Shown here in pieces: positions 17,712 to 27,100 of a DNA stretch of 64,000 nucleotides (the stretch's first letter is position 1; each line of letters starts with the position of its first letter). Below the pieces are notes generated by a model that saw only the letters and a program-made list of their open reading frames with translations, made no database searches and was not told the DNA's origin. Position numbers and translations under genes: made by a program. This DNA comes from Streptomyces iakyrus (GTDB lineage Bacteria; Actinomycetota; Actinomycetes; Streptomycetales; Streptomycetaceae), in assembly GCF_000717055.1 (NCBI RefSeq), contig NZ_JNXI01000011.1, positions 124,001 through 188,000 on the forward strand. Direction: 5' to 3'.

Positions 17712-19466
17712 ATGGCCGTCGCTCACCTCCCGGCCGCCCGCCCGTACACCGGGCGGCTGGCGGCCGGCCGGGCCCTCGCCGGGGCCGCCCTGCTGGCGGC
17801 GGTGGCCACGCTGCCGTGGCTGTCCGGCAGCGACCCCGCGCGCACCGTGCTGCGGGCCCGCTCGGCGGACGTGGATCCGACACCCGCCCAACTGGCCGCC
17901 GTACGCGAGCAGCTGGGCCTGGACGAAGGCCCCTGGGCCCACCTCGCGCACTGGCTGGGCGGCCTCCCGCGCGGGGACGCGGGCGTCTCATGGGTCTCCG
18001 GCGCGCCCGTCATGCCGCAGGTGGGCACCGCCCTGTCGGTCTCCCTCACGCTGATGCTGGGTGCGTTCGCGGTCACGGCGCTGGTCGCCGGACTGGTGTG
18101 CGCCCGTACGGTTTTCCTCGGTGCCCGGCGCCGGCTGCGGCAGGACCGGGCGGGCGCCACCGCCGCCGTCCTCGCGTCACTGCCGAAGTTCCTGCTCGCC
18201 TCGGTGCTGGCCACCGTGTTCGGGGTGTGGTGGGGGTGGTTCCCCTCCAGCGGATGGGAGGGGCCCCAGTCGATGCTGCTGCCCTCGCTCGCCCTCGGCA
18301 TCCCGTCGGGCGCGATGCTCGGCGGCATGCTCGACCAGGCGCTGCCCGCGGCCTTCCACGAACCCTGGGCGCGCACCGCGTACGCCGTCGGCCTCCCGCC
18401 CGGCCGCATCGCCCAGGGCGCGCTGCGCCGCACCCTGCCCGGCATCCTGCCGCAGCTGCTGCCGACCGTCGTGGCGCTGGTCGGCGGTGCGGTCGCCGTG
18501 GAGAAGATCTTCAATATCCCGGGCCTCGGCCGGCTCTCGCTCGACTCCGCCGTCGCCCAGGACCTCCCGGTGCTCCAGACCGCGACGCTGGCACTGGTCC
18601 TGCTCGGCGTGTGCGCGGGCATCGTGATCCGCGCCCTGCGTCACGCACTCCTCGGCCGGACCCTGCTCGACGGCGCCCTGCCCGCTCTGCACCGGCCCCC
18701 GCTCACGGTGCCGTCCTCCCTGCGCTGGATCACCGTCGCATGCGCCCTCGTCCTGCTGGCCCTGGTCACGGCGGGCCTGCTGCGCGACCCGCTCCAGGTC
18801 GACACGACGGCCCGGCTGCTGTCGCCGTCCCTCGACCACCCTCTGGGCACGGACGCCCTGGGCCGTGACCTGCTGGCCCGGCTGGGCCACGGTGCGCTGC
18901 GCACCGCGGGCGTCGCCCTGGCCGTCACGGCGGTCAGCGCCGCCACCGGACTGCTGCTGGGCCTGGCACCACGGGCGAGCGCGGGGCCGACGGAGGTCGT
19001 GTCGACGCTGCCCGCGGTCCTCGCGGGCCTGCTGATCGCGGGTGTGACCGGGCCCTCGGTGTGGGGCGCGGCGAGCGCGGTCTGCGCGGTGGGCTGGACT
19101 CCGTACGCCGCCCAGACCGCCGCGCTGCTGGAGCAGGAACGTGCGAGCGGGCACATCGCCGCGTCCGTCGCGCTCGGCGCCGGGCGGCTGCACCTGCTGC
19201 GCCGCCACCTGCTCCCCTCGGTGGTCCCGGCGCTCCTGCGCAACGCCCTGCTCCGGCTGCCCACGACCGTCCTGGTCCTGGCCTCGCTCGGCTTCCTCGG
19301 CCTGGGCGAGCAGCCGCCCACCCCCGAGTGGGGCCGCCTCCTCTCGGAGAACCAGCCGTACGCCGAACTGGCACCCTGGACCGTACTGGGCCCGGCAGCC
19401 GCGCTCGTCGTGCTGTCCGTCCTGGCGGTGACGGCCAGCGTACGGGGGCGGGGGAAAGGCGCATAG
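17712..19466 (+). CDS. Fused ABC permease (DppB-like plus DppC-like halves)
   Basis: A 584-residue membrane protein that joins two permease domains normally encoded separately. Residues ~1-310 match the DppB type, including the EAA-like loop YAVGLPPGRIAQGALRRTLPGILPQLLP and VEKIFNIPGLGRLSLDSAVAQD. After a linker, residues ~330-584 match the DppC type: HPLGTDALGRDLLARLGHGALRT and ASVALGAGRLHLLRRHLLPSVVPALL, ending GFLGLGEQPPTPEWGRLLSE. Each half has about five or six hydrophobic segments. It is four bases downstream of the solute-binding gene. No ATPase gene follows; the unit ends at a strong hairpin, so an ATPase must be supplied from elsewhere. Confidence 0.92.
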   Translation: MAVAHLPAARPYTGRLAAGRALAGAALLAAVATLPWLSGSDPARTVLRARSADVDPTPAQLAAVREQLGLDEGPWAHLAHWLGGLPRGDAGVSWVSGAPVMPQVGTALSVSLTLMLGAFAVTALVAGLVCARTVFLGARRRLRQDRAGATAAVLASLPKFLLASVLATVFGVWWGWFPSSGWEGPQSMLLPSLALGIPSGAMLGGMLDQALPAAFHEPWARTAYAVGLPPGRIAQGALRRTLPGILPQLLPTVVALVGGAVAVEKIFNIPGLGRLSLDSAVAQDLPVLQTATLALVLLGVCAGIVIRALRHALLGRTLLDGALPALHRPPLTVPSSLRWITVACALVLLALVTAGLLRDPLQVDTTARLLSPSLDHPLGTDALGRDLLARLGHGALRTAGVALAVTAVSAATGLLLGLAPRASAGPTEVVSTLPAVLAGLLIAGVTGPSVWGAASAVCAVGWTPYAAQTAALLEQERASGHIAASVALGAGRLHLLRRHLLPSVVPALLRNALLRLPTTVLVLASLGFLGLGEQPPTPEWGRLLSENQPYAELAPWTVLGPAAALVVLSVLAVTASVRGRGKGA

Positions 19467-19469
19467 CGA

Positions 19470-19506
19470 ACGCCCCCGGCCGGTGGAGACCACCGGCCGG
19501 GGGCGT
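19470..19506. terminator. Perfect 17-bp hairpin terminator
   Basis: Bases 19470-19486 and 19490-19506 are exact reverse complements (17 bp, arm starting ACGCCCCCGG) around the three-base loop AGA. The hairpin begins three bases after the permease stop. There is no U-tract, which is normal for Streptomyces. Being symmetric, it could also stop transcription arriving from the minus-strand HTH-flavin gene. Confidence 0.85.
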
Positions 19507-19560
19507 CGGCCCCTCGCCTTCCAGGCGGAGTGCACCTCGTGGATCACGTAACGGCGCCGC

Positions 19561-19776
19561 TTGTCCACGTGGTGGGGCACGGAGGTGGGTGCCCACGAGT
19601 CCGACGCGGAAGCCGTACGGGCGATGTGCGCCCGGGACCCCGAGTTCGGCCGCGGGATCGCGGACCGCGTCGGCCGCGTGATCGCCCACCGGCTGCACGC
19701 GTCGCGGGTCCGGCTGCTCGACCTCTTCACCCCCTGCGGCAGCGGCAGCGCGCCGTGCGCGGCCGGGGGTGAACTC
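19561..19776 (+). pseudogene. Tail fragment of a cyclic-nucleotide-binding (Crp-type) domain protein
   Basis: In this frame the sequence reads EAVRAMCARDPEFG followed by IADRVGRVIAHRLHASRVRLLDLF, which closely resembles the C-terminal helix of actinobacterial cyclic-nucleotide-binding domain proteins (…DPELGYELTRRF..V..RLQATR.RLLDLYG). A TAA in the same frame at 19549-19551 and the terminator just before it rule out an upstream body. No natural stop follows; the frame runs into the antisense of the next gene. I read it as a leftover 3' scrap of a lost gene. It could instead be a chance open frame; confidence is modest. Confidence 0.4.
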
Positions 19777-19778
19777 GT

Positions 19779-20456
19779 TCAGACCACCGTGATCCGGCGC
19801 CCCGTGACGGCGACGGGCTCGATGCGCAGCCACAGGTCGCGGCGGCCTCCCGCCCAGGGTGTGCTGTACGCCTGTTCTTCGAGACGGGCGACCTCGTCCG
19901 GGTCCGTCACGGTCGTCGCGGGCCCGCGCACCAGGACGCTCCAGCCCTCGCTGAACGCCTCGTCGATGCGGTCGGCCTCGAAGGCGACCCGGTGGCCGGC
20001 CGCCTGTGCCGGGGCGGTGCCGGGTGCGGTGCGGAAGACGATCCCACCCTCGATGACGCTGTAGTTGACCGGGATGACGACCGGCCCGGCGTCCGCGGGC
20101 ACGGCGAGGCGTCCCACCCCGTGCGTGGAGAGCAGGGAGCGGCACTCCGCCTCGGTCAGCTCCGCGAAACGGGGTGTGCGGGCGGCCCGGCCGAGGCCCG
20201 GCGGCAGCTCGGTGTCGCCACCGGTCAGGTGCCACACCGTGGTCTTCAGTGCTCCCGCCAGCCGGAGGAGGGTGCCCGCGCCCGGGTCGGCCGGCGGCCG
20301 CTCCTCCAGGTACTGGAGGTAGGCGGGCGACATGCCCGCCCGTGCGGCCGTCTCCTGCCGGCTCAGGCCGAGTTCCGTACGCCGCTGGGTGATCCGGCGC
20401 CCGAGGTCGCCCAGCGGGCGGCCTTCCACGGGGTGCGACGAAGGCCGTTCGGGCAT
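19779..20456 (-). CDS. Xre-type HTH plus pyridoxamine-5'-phosphate-oxidase-like (FMN/F420) fusion protein
   Basis: A 225-residue two-domain protein. Residues ~14-70 form an Xre/Cro helix-turn-helix (RRTELGLSRQETAARAGMSPAYLQYLEE). Residues ~90-225 form a PNPOx-like split barrel: LSTHGVGRLAVPADAGPVVIPVNYSVIEGGIVFRTAPGT, AFEADRIDEAFSEGWSVLVRG and the C-terminal LWLRIEPVAVTGRRI. The latter domain usually binds FMN, F420 or haem, so the protein may sense redox or gas state and act on DNA. It starts 22 bases after the Zn-alcohol dehydrogenase stop, so the two are likely one transcription unit. This architecture is common near universal stress proteins in Streptomyces (general knowledge). Confidence 0.88.
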   Translation of the reverse strand: MPERPSSHPVEGRPLGDLGRRITQRRTELGLSRQETAARAGMSPAYLQYLEERPPADPGAGTLLRLAGALKTTVWHLTGGDTELPPGLGRAARTPRFAELTEAECRSLLSTHGVGRLAVPADAGPVVIPVNYSVIEGGIVFRTAPGTAPAQAAGHRVAFEADRIDEAFSEGWSVLVRGPATTVTDPDEVARLEEQAYSTPWAGGRRDLWLRIEPVAVTGRRITVV

Positions 20457-20478
20457 GACGTGTCACCTCTCTCGTTCG

Positions 20479-21552
20479 TCAGGCCGCCCGGTAGGGGACG
20501 ACTTCCTCGTGCGGCTCCTCGCCGAGCACCACCTTGAGCGCACCGGTGTCGGCGCCCCGGGCGAAGACGTCGTAGGCCTCCTCCATGTGGTTCAGCGGGA
20601 AGGTGTGCGTGACCAGCTGACCGGTGGGCAGGCGGCCCGCGGCCGCCATCCGGAGCAGCGTGGGGGTGGAGTACGTGTCCACCAGTCCCGTGGTGATCGT
20701 CACGTTCTTGATCCACAGGTCTTCCAGATGGAGCGTCGCGGGTTCGCCGTGCACGCCCACGTTGGCGACGTGGCCGCCGGGCCGCACCATGCGCGTGCAG
20801 AGCTCGAAGGTCTCCGGGACCCCGACCGCTTCGACGACGACGTCCGCGCCCAGTCCGCCGGTGAGGTCCGCGATCAGCTGTTCGGGGGCCTCCCGGGCGT
20901 CCGCGACGGCGTCGGCGCCGAGGTGCTTGGCCGCGTCCAGCCGGGCGGGGGCCAGGTCCACCGCGATGATGCGCTCCGGAGCGAACAGCCGGGCCGTCGC
21001 GACGACCGCGAGCCCGACGGGCCCGGCGCCCACGACGGCGACGGTGCCTCCGGGCCGCACCTGCCCGTTGAGCACGCCGACCTCGTAGGAGGTGGGGAAG
21101 ATGTCGGCCAGCAGCACGGCGTCCTTGCTGTCCAGGGCGCTGGGCAGCCGGTGCACCGAGAGGTCCGCGTACGGCACGCGGACGTACTCGGCCTGTGTCC
21201 CGTCGGTCAGATGGCCCAGGATCCAGCCTCCGCCACCCCGGCACTGCCCGTACGTGCCCTCACGGCAGTACCGGCAGCGGCCGCAGGCGGTGATGCAGGA
21301 GACCAGGACCCGCTCGCCCGGCCGCACCGTGCGTACGTCGGCGCCGACGTCGACGATCTCGCCGACCGCCTCGTGCCCCAGCACCGTGCCGGGGCGCACC
21401 TCGGGAACGTCGCCCTTGAGGATGTGCAGGTCGGTTCCGCAGAGGGTGACGGCGTCGACGCGCACGATGGCATCGGTCGGTTCCTGGACGCCCGGGTCCG
21501 GGACGTCCTCCCATGCGGACTGTCGTGGACCGTGGAAGACGTAGGCCTTCAT
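20479..21552 (-). CDS. Zinc-dependent alcohol dehydrogenase (MDR family)
   Basis: A 357-residue medium-chain dehydrogenase. LCGTDLHILKG (about residue 37) provides catalytic-zinc ligands, GHEAVGEIVDVG is the zinc-ADH signature, the structural-zinc lobe is CGRCRYCREGTYGQC (~90-104) and VVGAGPVGLAVV is the NAD(P)-binding fold. It would interconvert an alcohol and aldehyde with NAD. The start MKAYVFHGP at 21552 is an ATG preceded by GGGAGGCAACTCC. It is divergent from the universal stress protein gene across a 359-base regulatory region and is followed by the HTH-flavin gene. In a low-oxygen setting it could regenerate NAD, which is inference. Confidence 0.93.
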   Translation of the reverse strand: MKAYVFHGPRQSAWEDVPDPGVQEPTDAIVRVDAVTLCGTDLHILKGDVPEVRPGTVLGHEAVGEIVDVGADVRTVRPGERVLVSCITACGRCRYCREGTYGQCRGGGGWILGHLTDGTQAEYVRVPYADLSVHRLPSALDSKDAVLLADIFPTSYEVGVLNGQVRPGGTVAVVGAGPVGLAVVATARLFAPERIIAVDLAPARLDAAKHLGADAVADAREAPEQLIADLTGGLGADVVVEAVGVPETFELCTRMVRPGGHVANVGVHGEPATLHLEDLWIKNVTITTGLVDTYSTPTLLRMAAAGRLPTGQLVTHTFPLNHMEEAYDVFARGADTGALKVVLGEEPHEEVVPYRAA

Positions 21553-21911
21553 GGAGTTGCCTCCCTATCGCCGCGGGCGATGTGCGGGTTCCGCACCACA
21601 GTTCCAGCTTGGCGCGGATCGGCCGGACACGCTGGGGCCGGTCGGCCCCGACCAGCCCGGCAGGGCCGCGCGAGCGCCTCCGGCTCACACGACATGAGTG
21701 CTGCCGGTGATCGGCCGCAGCCTGCCGTGCCCGTCGCGGTTCCGTATCCGTCTTCGCCGCCCATGTCTCGCTCCGTATCGGCGTCGGAACCCTCGCGGCC
21801 GCCGAATGTCACGTGATCCCTGACGCCGAGCCCGGCCACGGCCGCCGTGGAACAGTGGAGGAGAGGACATTCGGCGCCCACAAGGGTGCGGGCCGGACGA
21901 AGGAGGCCAGG
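21553..21911. promoter_or_regulatory. Divergent regulatory region with overlapping palindromes (21634-21649)
   Basis: No gene is seen in these 359 bases. GGGGCCGGTCGGCCCC at 21634-21649 is an inverted repeat with 6-base arms and a 4-base centre; its core GGG-N-C-N4-G-N-CCC has the spacing of the DosR/DevR box. A second inverted repeat, GGTCGG-CC-CCGACC, overlaps it. TCACGTGA is a further 8-base palindrome near 21810. These sit between an alcohol dehydrogenase and a universal stress protein, typical DosR-type targets. Regulator identity is inferred. Confidence 0.4.
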
Positions 21912-22802
21912 ATGCATCCCCTGGTGCTGGCGGGCATCGACGGATCCGAGTGCGCCGCGGCAGCCGCCGGCTGGGCGGCGCGGGAAGCCGCGCGGCGCGG
22001 CGTCCCCGTGCGGCTGCTGCATGCGTCTCCGCAGCTTCCCGGGGCCACCGTTCCGCGCCCCGCCCTGGACCGGTTGCGCCTCATCGGCGTCCGGTTGACA
22101 CAGCGGACGGCCGAGGACCTCGCCGACCGCCACCCGGATCTCCAGGTCGAGGGCGAGCAGGCGGAAGAGCCCCCGGTCGACGCTCTCCTCGGTGCGGCAC
22201 GCGATGCCGGGCTCCTCGTCGTCGGCACCCGCGGGACGGGCGGTTTCGAGGGTCTCGCGGTCGGCTCGGTCGCCCTGCGGATGGCGGCAGCGGCCCCTTG
22301 CCCCGTCGTACTCGTCCCGCCGCCCCGCCCAGGCGCCTACGCCGACGGGGCGTCCGCCACCCGCCGCACCGGCCAGATCGTGCTGGGGTTCGACGCCCAC
22401 CGTCCGGTCGGTGAGGCGGCCGGCTTCGCGTTCTCGGCCGCCGAGGCGCGCGCGGCACGCCTGCGCGTGGTGCAGGCCTGGGGCCTGCCCGCCGAGTCCG
22501 TCTCCTCCCGCACCCTGGTGGTGACCGAGGAGGATCGCGCCACCTGGGAGGACCAGGAAGTGCTGCAGCTCTCCGACGCCCTGCGGCCCTGGCAGGGGAA
22601 GTACCCGCGCGTTCCGGCCGCCACCGATCTGATGCTGCTCCATCCCGCGGAAGCGCTCCTGAACGCCTCCCGGAACGCGGACCTGCTCGTCGTGGGGCGC
22701 CGCACCGAGCCGACCGCGGCCGAGGGCCGGCTGGGCCCGGTCACTCACGCCGTCCTGCACCATGCCCGCTGCCCGGTCGCCGTCGTGCCGCACGCAGGAT
22801 GA
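21912..22802 (+). CDS. Universal stress protein, tandem UspA domains
   Basis: A 296-residue protein made of two UspA domains. The first opens MHPLVLAGIDGSECAAAAAGWAAREA and ends GTRGTGGFEGLAVGSVALRMAAAA, which fits the ATP-binding G-x2-G-x9-G-S pattern. The second begins GQIVLGFDAHRPVGEAA and ends VGRRTEPTAAEGRLGPVTHAVLHHARCPVAVVP, a weaker version lacking the full Gly pattern. The start has a perfect AGGAGG six bases upstream at 21901-21906. Tandem USPs are typical of actinobacterial dormancy and hypoxia regulons. It converges on the phosphofructokinase with a 4-base gap. Confidence 0.95.
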   Translation: MHPLVLAGIDGSECAAAAAGWAAREAARRGVPVRLLHASPQLPGATVPRPALDRLRLIGVRLTQRTAEDLADRHPDLQVEGEQAEEPPVDALLGAARDAGLLVVGTRGTGGFEGLAVGSVALRMAAAAPCPVVLVPPPRPGAYADGASATRRTGQIVLGFDAHRPVGEAAGFAFSAAEARAARLRVVQAWGLPAESVSSRTLVVTEEDRATWEDQEVLQLSDALRPWQGKYPRVPAATDLMLLHPAEALLNASRNADLLVVGRRTEPTAAEGRLGPVTHAVLHHARCPVAVVPHAG

Positions 22803-22806
22803 CGGC

Positions 22807-23832
22807 TCAGCCGAAGAACACCTCGAACTCGTCGTACAGCGACGGCTTCACGGTCTTGTTCTCCGCGGTGGCGTCCGCGAGGGGCACGCGGACGATGTCG
22901 GTGCCCTGAAGGGCGACCATGCAGCCGAAGTCCCCTTCCTCGACCGCGTCGATGGCGTGCAGCCCGAAACGGGTGGCAAGCCACCGGTCGAAGGGACTCG
23001 GGGTGCCGCCGCGCTGGATGTGGCCGAGGACCGTGGTGCGAGCGTCCTTCTGGGTGCGTGCCGAGATCTCCCGGGCCAGCCATTCGCCGATGCCGGACAG
23101 CCGCACATGCCCGAACTCGTCCAGCGACTGGTCCTTGAGGATCATCTGCCCTTCCTTGGGGACGGCCCCTTCGGCCACGACGACGATCGGCGCGTAGTTG
23201 ATCTCGAACCGGCGCCTCACCAGCTCACAGACCTGATCGATGTCGAACGGCCGCTCAGGGATGAGGATGACGTTGGCGCCGCCGGAGACGCCGGCGTGCA
23301 GGGCGATCCAGCCGGAGTGGCGGCCCATCACCTCCACCACGAGGGCGCGCATGTGTGATTCGGCGGTGGTGTGCAGGCGGTCGATGGCCTCCGTCGCGAT
23401 GCCGACGGCGGTGTCGAAGCCGAAGGTGTAGTCGGTGCCCGAGACGTCGTTGTCGATGGTCTTCGGCACGCCGACCAGGTTGATCCCCTGCCGGCTGAGC
23501 TCTGTCGCCGCCCCGAGCGTGTCCTCCCCGCCGATCACGACGAGCGCGTCGACATCGTGCGCGGCCAGGGTGTCCCGCACCCGTTGCAGGCCGTTGTCGT
23601 GCTTGAACGGGTTCGTACGGGAGGAACCCAGGATGGTTCCTCCCCGGGGGAGGATCCCCCGAACGCCGGCGATGTCGAGCGGAACGACGTCGTTCTTGAG
23701 CAGACCGAGCCAGCCGTCCCGCACACCGACGAAGTCGAACGAGTACTCCTGTACGCCCTTGCGTACGACACTGCGGATCACCGCGTTGAGGCCGGGACAG
23801 TCACCGCCCCCGGTCAGCACTCCGACCTTCAT
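22807..23832 (-). CDS. pfkA: 6-phosphofructokinase, probably pyrophosphate-dependent
   Basis: A 341-residue phosphofructokinase of the actinobacterial group III type. GGDCPG at residues 9-14 is the nucleotide-phosphate loop, GGEDTLG at 101-107 and GVPKTIDNDV at 121-130 form the active site with the catalytic Asp127, and MGRHSGW is the fructose-6-phosphate region. Residue 104 is Asp and residue 124 is Lys, the pair that marks pyrophosphate-using enzymes; ATP-using enzymes have Gly at both. The start MKVGVLTGGG at 23832 is preceded by GGGAGAAGA; a longer frame to 23865 lacks support. It sits between stress genes, consistent with energy-saving glycolysis. Confidence 0.93.
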   Translation of the reverse strand: MKVGVLTGGGDCPGLNAVIRSVVRKGVQEYSFDFVGVRDGWLGLLKNDVVPLDIAGVRGILPRGGTILGSSRTNPFKHDNGLQRVRDTLAAHDVDALVVIGGEDTLGAATELSRQGINLVGVPKTIDNDVSGTDYTFGFDTAVGIATEAIDRLHTTAESHMRALVVEVMGRHSGWIALHAGVSGGANVILIPERPFDIDQVCELVRRRFEINYAPIVVVAEGAVPKEGQMILKDQSLDEFGHVRLSGIGEWLAREISARTQKDARTTVLGHIQRGGTPSPFDRWLATRFGLHAIDAVEEGDFGCMVALQGTDIVRVPLADATAENKTVKPSLYDEFEVFFG

Positions 23833-23895
23833 GGGTCTTCTCCCATCCGCCGCACCCCGGGGCATGTGGTCGCCCCTTCCAGCCTCCCCCGGTTC

Positions 23896-24087
23896 TCACG
23901 ACGGCTGCCACTCGGCGGACGCCGACCGGCGGGGTTCCTGCACGCGTCCCAGTCGGGTGCCGAGGATGACCAGCTCGTATCCGACCGCGTGGGCCATCGC
24001 CTTGTTCTTCGCGTCGAGCCCGGCGTCGCCAGTCCCGCGGGTCTTCTGGCCGGGCTCGGTCCTCAGCGGGCCGATGGTCAGGGTCAT
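23896..24087 (-). CDS. Small hypothetical protein (63 aa)
   Basis: A short frame starting ATG at 24087 (MTLTIGPLRTEPGQ) with AAGAAG seven to ten bases upstream. The product is hydrophilic, with one short hydrophobic patch (MAHAVGYELVILGTRLG) and no Cys or recognised motif. It lies between the hairpin after the aminotransferase and the phosphofructokinase, on the same strand as both. I do not recognise it. Codon choice is GC-rich at third positions in part. It may be real but could be a chance frame. Confidence 0.4.
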   Translation of the reverse strand: MTLTIGPLRTEPGQKTRGTGDAGLDAKNKAMAHAVGYELVILGTRLGRVQEPRRSASAEWQPS

Positions 24088-24121
24088 GTGTCTTCTTGCT
24101 TGAGGTCTGGCCGGAGAAGCC

Positions 24122-24153
24122 GGCCCGCGAGGCACTTCTCGCTTTCGCGGGCC
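24122..24153 (-). terminator. Hairpin terminator after the aminotransferase fusion gene
   Basis: GGCCCGCGA (24122-24130) and TCGCGGGCC (24145-24153) are exact reverse complements around a 14-base loop; a shorter alternative stem GCGAG/CTCGC overlaps it. It lies 37 bases past the stop of the minus-strand fusion gene and before the next small gene. Confidence 0.6.
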
Positions 24154-24189
24154 ACTTCCGTTCACTGCCTCAGTAGGCGGTTGCCCGTC

Positions 24190-27100
24190 TCAGGACTGAA
24201 CGGCCGAGCGCAGCTCGGGCAGGGACAGGACCTCGTCCAGCACGTCGACGTAGAGATCCACGTGCTCGCGGCGGAAGGTCATGGGCGGTTTGATCTTCAG
24301 TACGTTGTCGTGCACGCCATTGGGGAAGACGATGACGCCTCGCTCCTTCATGAGTTCGGTGACCATGAAGGCCTGCTCAGTGGCCGGCGTCTTGGTGGTG
24401 CGGTTGCGGACCAGTTCGACGCCGAGGTAGAGCCCTTGTGCCCGCACGTCACCGATGAGCGGCTGGCGCTGCTGGAGCTCGCGCAGCGACCGGGCGAAGT
24501 ACCCGCCCACGCTCACGGCGTTCTCCCTCAGCCCGTCCTGCTCGACGATGTCGAGCACGGCCTCGCCGATCGCGCAGGAGACCGGGTTGCCGCCGAAGGT
24601 GTTGAAGTACTTCATGCCCGTGTCGAACGCGTCGGCGATCTCCCGAGTCGTGACCACCGCCGCGAGGGGATGCCCGTTCCCGAGCGGCTTGCCCATCGTG
24701 ACGATGTCGGGGACCACCCCCTGGAGCTCGAACCCCCACCAGGGCCCGAGTCGTCCGACGCCGACCTGGACCTCGTCGGAGATGCACAGGGCGCCCGCCC
24801 GCCTGGCAGCGGTGAAAACGCCGTCGAGGTAGCCGTCGGGGAACACGATGTTCCCACCCGATCCCATCAGGGACTCGGCGATGAAGGCGGCCGGGGGCCG
24901 GCCGTCGGCCGTGATCCGGTCGATGACAGCCGCGGCGTCACGCGCGTACTTGGCTCCGGCGTCCGGGTCGTCGTACCCGTAGGTGCTGCGGTAGCGGTCC
25001 GGGATGACGACCTCGTGGGTGGTCGCGGGCGCACCGGCGCCGCCGGGGCCCTTGTAACGGTTCGGGCTGATCCCGGTCACCACGCCGGTGTTTCCGTGGT
25101 ACGCGCCGTCGATGTTGACGATGTGCTGACGGCCTGTCACCTGGCGGGCGATCCGCAGCGCCAGGTCGTTCGCCTCGCTGCCGGTGCACACGAGGAAGAC
25201 GACCTCGAGCGGGTCGGGCAGCGTGGCTACCAGCTTCTGCACGTAACTGGCGATCTGCGGGTAGACGAAACGGCTGTTGGTGTTGAGCTTGCGCATCTGC
25301 CGGGTGGCGGCGGCCGTCACGCGTGGCTCGGCATGGCCGACGTGGGTGACGTTGTTCAGCGAGTCCAGATAGGCCAGGCCGTCCTCGTCGTGGAACCACA
25401 CGTCCCGCCCCCGCACGAGGTTCATCGGGGTGCGGTAGTAGTTGCGCTGGGAGCGAGCGATGTGGCGACGGCGCACTGAGACGACGTCGTCGATGGTGGG
25501 GGCCTCGGCGGGGGCTTCGGTGAACCCGAGGAGCCGGGCGGGGTCGGGTGACAGGTGGCTCCAGACCTGCCGTGCGGAAGGCGGCACGACACGAGGCGGC
25601 GGCCATGTGGCCATCCGCGCGGTGCGGTGGACCTGCACCTGGACGCAGGATCCGAGCGGGTCCTTCTCCTCGCTCGCGGCGGCGCGTCCCAACGGCGCCC
25701 CGGCCGGGACTGTCGCCGCGACGGGCGGCGTCTCGTCGAGTCCCCACCAGCACGTCCAGAACTCCAACCCTTCGACCGCATGTCGCAGCACCAACGGCAT
25801 ACCGGCGCCACCAGCGGCTTCGACGACGCCGGACAGCGGGCTGGCAACTTCCTCGGCGTCGGCCACGATCAGTGAGCCGCCGACCTGGACCGTCGCGGGC
25901 TCGTCGGCGCCCGGGCGGCGCCGTCCCCCCAGGAGCAGCGATGCGCTGAGGTGGGGCAGGTAGCCCCGTCGCCGTCGTCCGTCGAGGACGTCGTCGATGC
26001 GCGCGCGCACCGCCCTCGCGTCGTGCCAGTCGACTTCGTCGTAGAGATCACTTGCCGGTCGCAGGCCGAGCAGTTGCAGGGCCGCTATGTGCGGGGCACC
26101 GTCTCGGGCTGCCTCAGCCAGGACCTCTTCCAAACCTCGCTGCTCCTGCGTCGGGGGGAGCCCGCAGCCGACCCGGAATGTCGCCTCGGCGACGTCGGGG
26201 CAGATCTCGGCCACCTGAGCGATCGCCGGCCAGGTGTGTTGCATGCGGCTCCGCCCGTACGGCGTGTCGCTCTCGGCGACCCGGCGCGTCCACGTCACGG
26301 CGTTCATGCACAGCCGGGCTGCCGCCAACGGATGGACAGCCGCCAGTTCCTCAGCCGTGAGAGGGAGCACCGAGTGGAAGCCGGCCACGACTTCGGCCGC
26401 CGCGGCGAGCGGGTCGGCCTTGCGGACCATGGCGTAGGCCGCCGCGATCGCCACCTCCGCCGCGCGCACGCTGTAGAGCGAGTCGCCCAGGTCGACGATG
26501 CCCGAGATCCGCAGCACTCCGTCCTCGTCGGCGTCGGCCAGGACGTTGGCGTCGTTGAGGTCCTGGTGTACGACGCTCCGCGGCAGTCGGTCCCAGGCCG
26601 GCAGGAGAGCGTCGTACCAGCCCATGATCGTGCGCACCGACTCCCGCCGGTCCGCGTCCTGTACAGCGTGCAGCGACGCCTCGACGATCTCAGCGGCCCG
26701 GCGCATGTCCCAGTCGTGCGGTTCCAAGCCCACCGGTGGCTCCATGCCGGAGAGGCCGAGGCTCAGCCGCCCGGCGGCTTCTCCCAGCTGACGCAGAAGC
26801 GCCGCGGGGTGGTCGTCGAGTTCCGCCAGGACCCGGCCCTCAAGCCAGCTCATTACGCGAACCACGTGCGTTCGGCCCTCGTGGACGACGACGGCGAGGA
26901 ACTTCCCCTCGCGTGTCGGGACCAGCCGTGGCACCGGAAGGTCGGGAACGGTGGCGGCCAGATGCTGGAAGAGCGAGTTCTGCCAGAGGACGTCGGCCGA
27001 GTCCGGCTCCGCGCGAGTGACCCGTACGAAGTAGCGCGTGCCGTCGTCGCCGGTGATCCGGACGTTCTGGTCGATCTCCCCTCCCAGTGGGTGCTGGACG

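Noticed and set aside
19500..19513. GGGGCGTCGGCCCC as a DosR-like box
   Set aside because: It overlaps the terminator stem, so its symmetry comes from the hairpin.
23859..23876. GGGGC-N8-GCCCC upstream of the phosphofructokinase as a second DosR-like box
   Set aside because: The spacing differs from the site at 21634 by several bases and the arms are only five G/C bases, expected by chance in this composition.
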